Assembly: GCA_002320455.1 (NCBI GenBank)
Contig: DCKU01000153.1
Location: 1-5,851 of the forward strand
Length of the DNA stretch: 5,851 nt
From: Salinisphaera sp. UBA1666
Lineage (GTDB): Bacteria; Pseudomonadota; Gammaproteobacteria; Nevskiales; Salinisphaeraceae
Direction: 5' to 3'
A program made the position numbers and the translations under genes. The notes below the pieces were generated by a model. The model was not told the DNA's origin and made no database searches. It saw only the letters and a list, made by a program, of their open reading frames with translations. Of this stretch, positions 5,772 through 5,851 are shown in pieces. The stretch's first letter is position 1, and every line of letters starts with the position of its first letter.

Positions 5772-5775
5772 GCAT

Positions 5776-5807
5776 AAAAAAGCCCGGCCACAGTGATGTG
5801 ACCGGGC
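5776..5807 (-). terminator. Intrinsic terminator for a - strand gene entering from the right
   Basis: GCCCGG (5782-5787) pairs with CCGGGC (5802-5807), and after a C/A mismatch CAC (5789-5791) pairs with GTG (5798-5800) around a 6-base loop. On the - strand the hairpin is followed by six T (complement of 5781-5776). The + strand lacks a T run after it, so it would stop a convergent transcript coming from beyond the window, 4 bases short of the rnd stop codon. It may weakly assist rnd termination. Confidence 0.82.
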
Positions 5808-5810
5808 ATA

Positions 5811-5850
5811 GGGCCTGTTGATGTTTTATACGAGTCCGCGCCAAGCGCTG
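5811..5850 (-). repeat. Inverted repeat arm 2 (about 40 bp)
   Basis: Reverse complement of the element at 73-112: 23 identical bases at 5828-5850, then 13 of the next 17 matching. On the - strand it lies just upstream of the terminator at 5807-5776. It may extend past the window edge; only the base at 5851 can be checked and it differs from the first copy. Confidence 0.8.
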
Positions 5851-5851
5851 T

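Overview
This looks like a chromosomal segment of a high-GC gammaproteobacterium. The supporting genes are a QseG/YfhG-type lipoprotein followed by a GlrR/QseF response regulator, a murein-tripeptide ligase (Mpl) and RNase D, all typical of that class. A halophilic lineage such as Salinisphaera is a guess from general impression only.

Layout. Bases 1-112 hold a GC-rich hairpin and one arm of a roughly 40-bp repeat. The second arm lies in inverted orientation at the far right edge (5811-5850). Then come qseG (94-675) and glrR (672-2051), on the + strand with a 4-base ATGA overlap. A 600-base gap (2052-2653) follows with no convincing protein gene. The right half carries a - strand pair, a five-helix membrane protein (4597-4061) then mpl (4006-2654), and a divergent + strand rnd (4608-5771). 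A hairpin with a U tract on the - strand closes the window at 5776-5807, so an unseen gene to the right probably converges on rnd.

Main discovery. The gap contains the parts of a sigma-54-dependent small RNA gene: a palindrome matching TGTC-N10-GACA (the site known for GlrR at glmY in enterobacteria), a textbook -24/-12 promoter (TGGCACG-N4-TTGCT), and a strong intrinsic terminator about 360 bases downstream of the predicted start. The predicted RNA folds by eye into a string of hairpins. Two of them present an identical 21-base loop element containing CCCCCC, and a third has a shorter CUCCCUC loop. This suggests a GlmY-like regulatory position but an unusual RNA architecture, reminiscent of (not demonstrably related to) the actinobacterial 6C RNA.

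How the parts may work together (inference): GlrR, controlled through the QseG lipoprotein and an unseen kinase, would switch on the downstream RNA. That RNA would use its C-rich loops to cover G-rich ribosome-binding sites, perhaps in cell-envelope genes. Mpl next door recycles peptidoglycan peptides, which fits an envelope theme but does not prove a link.
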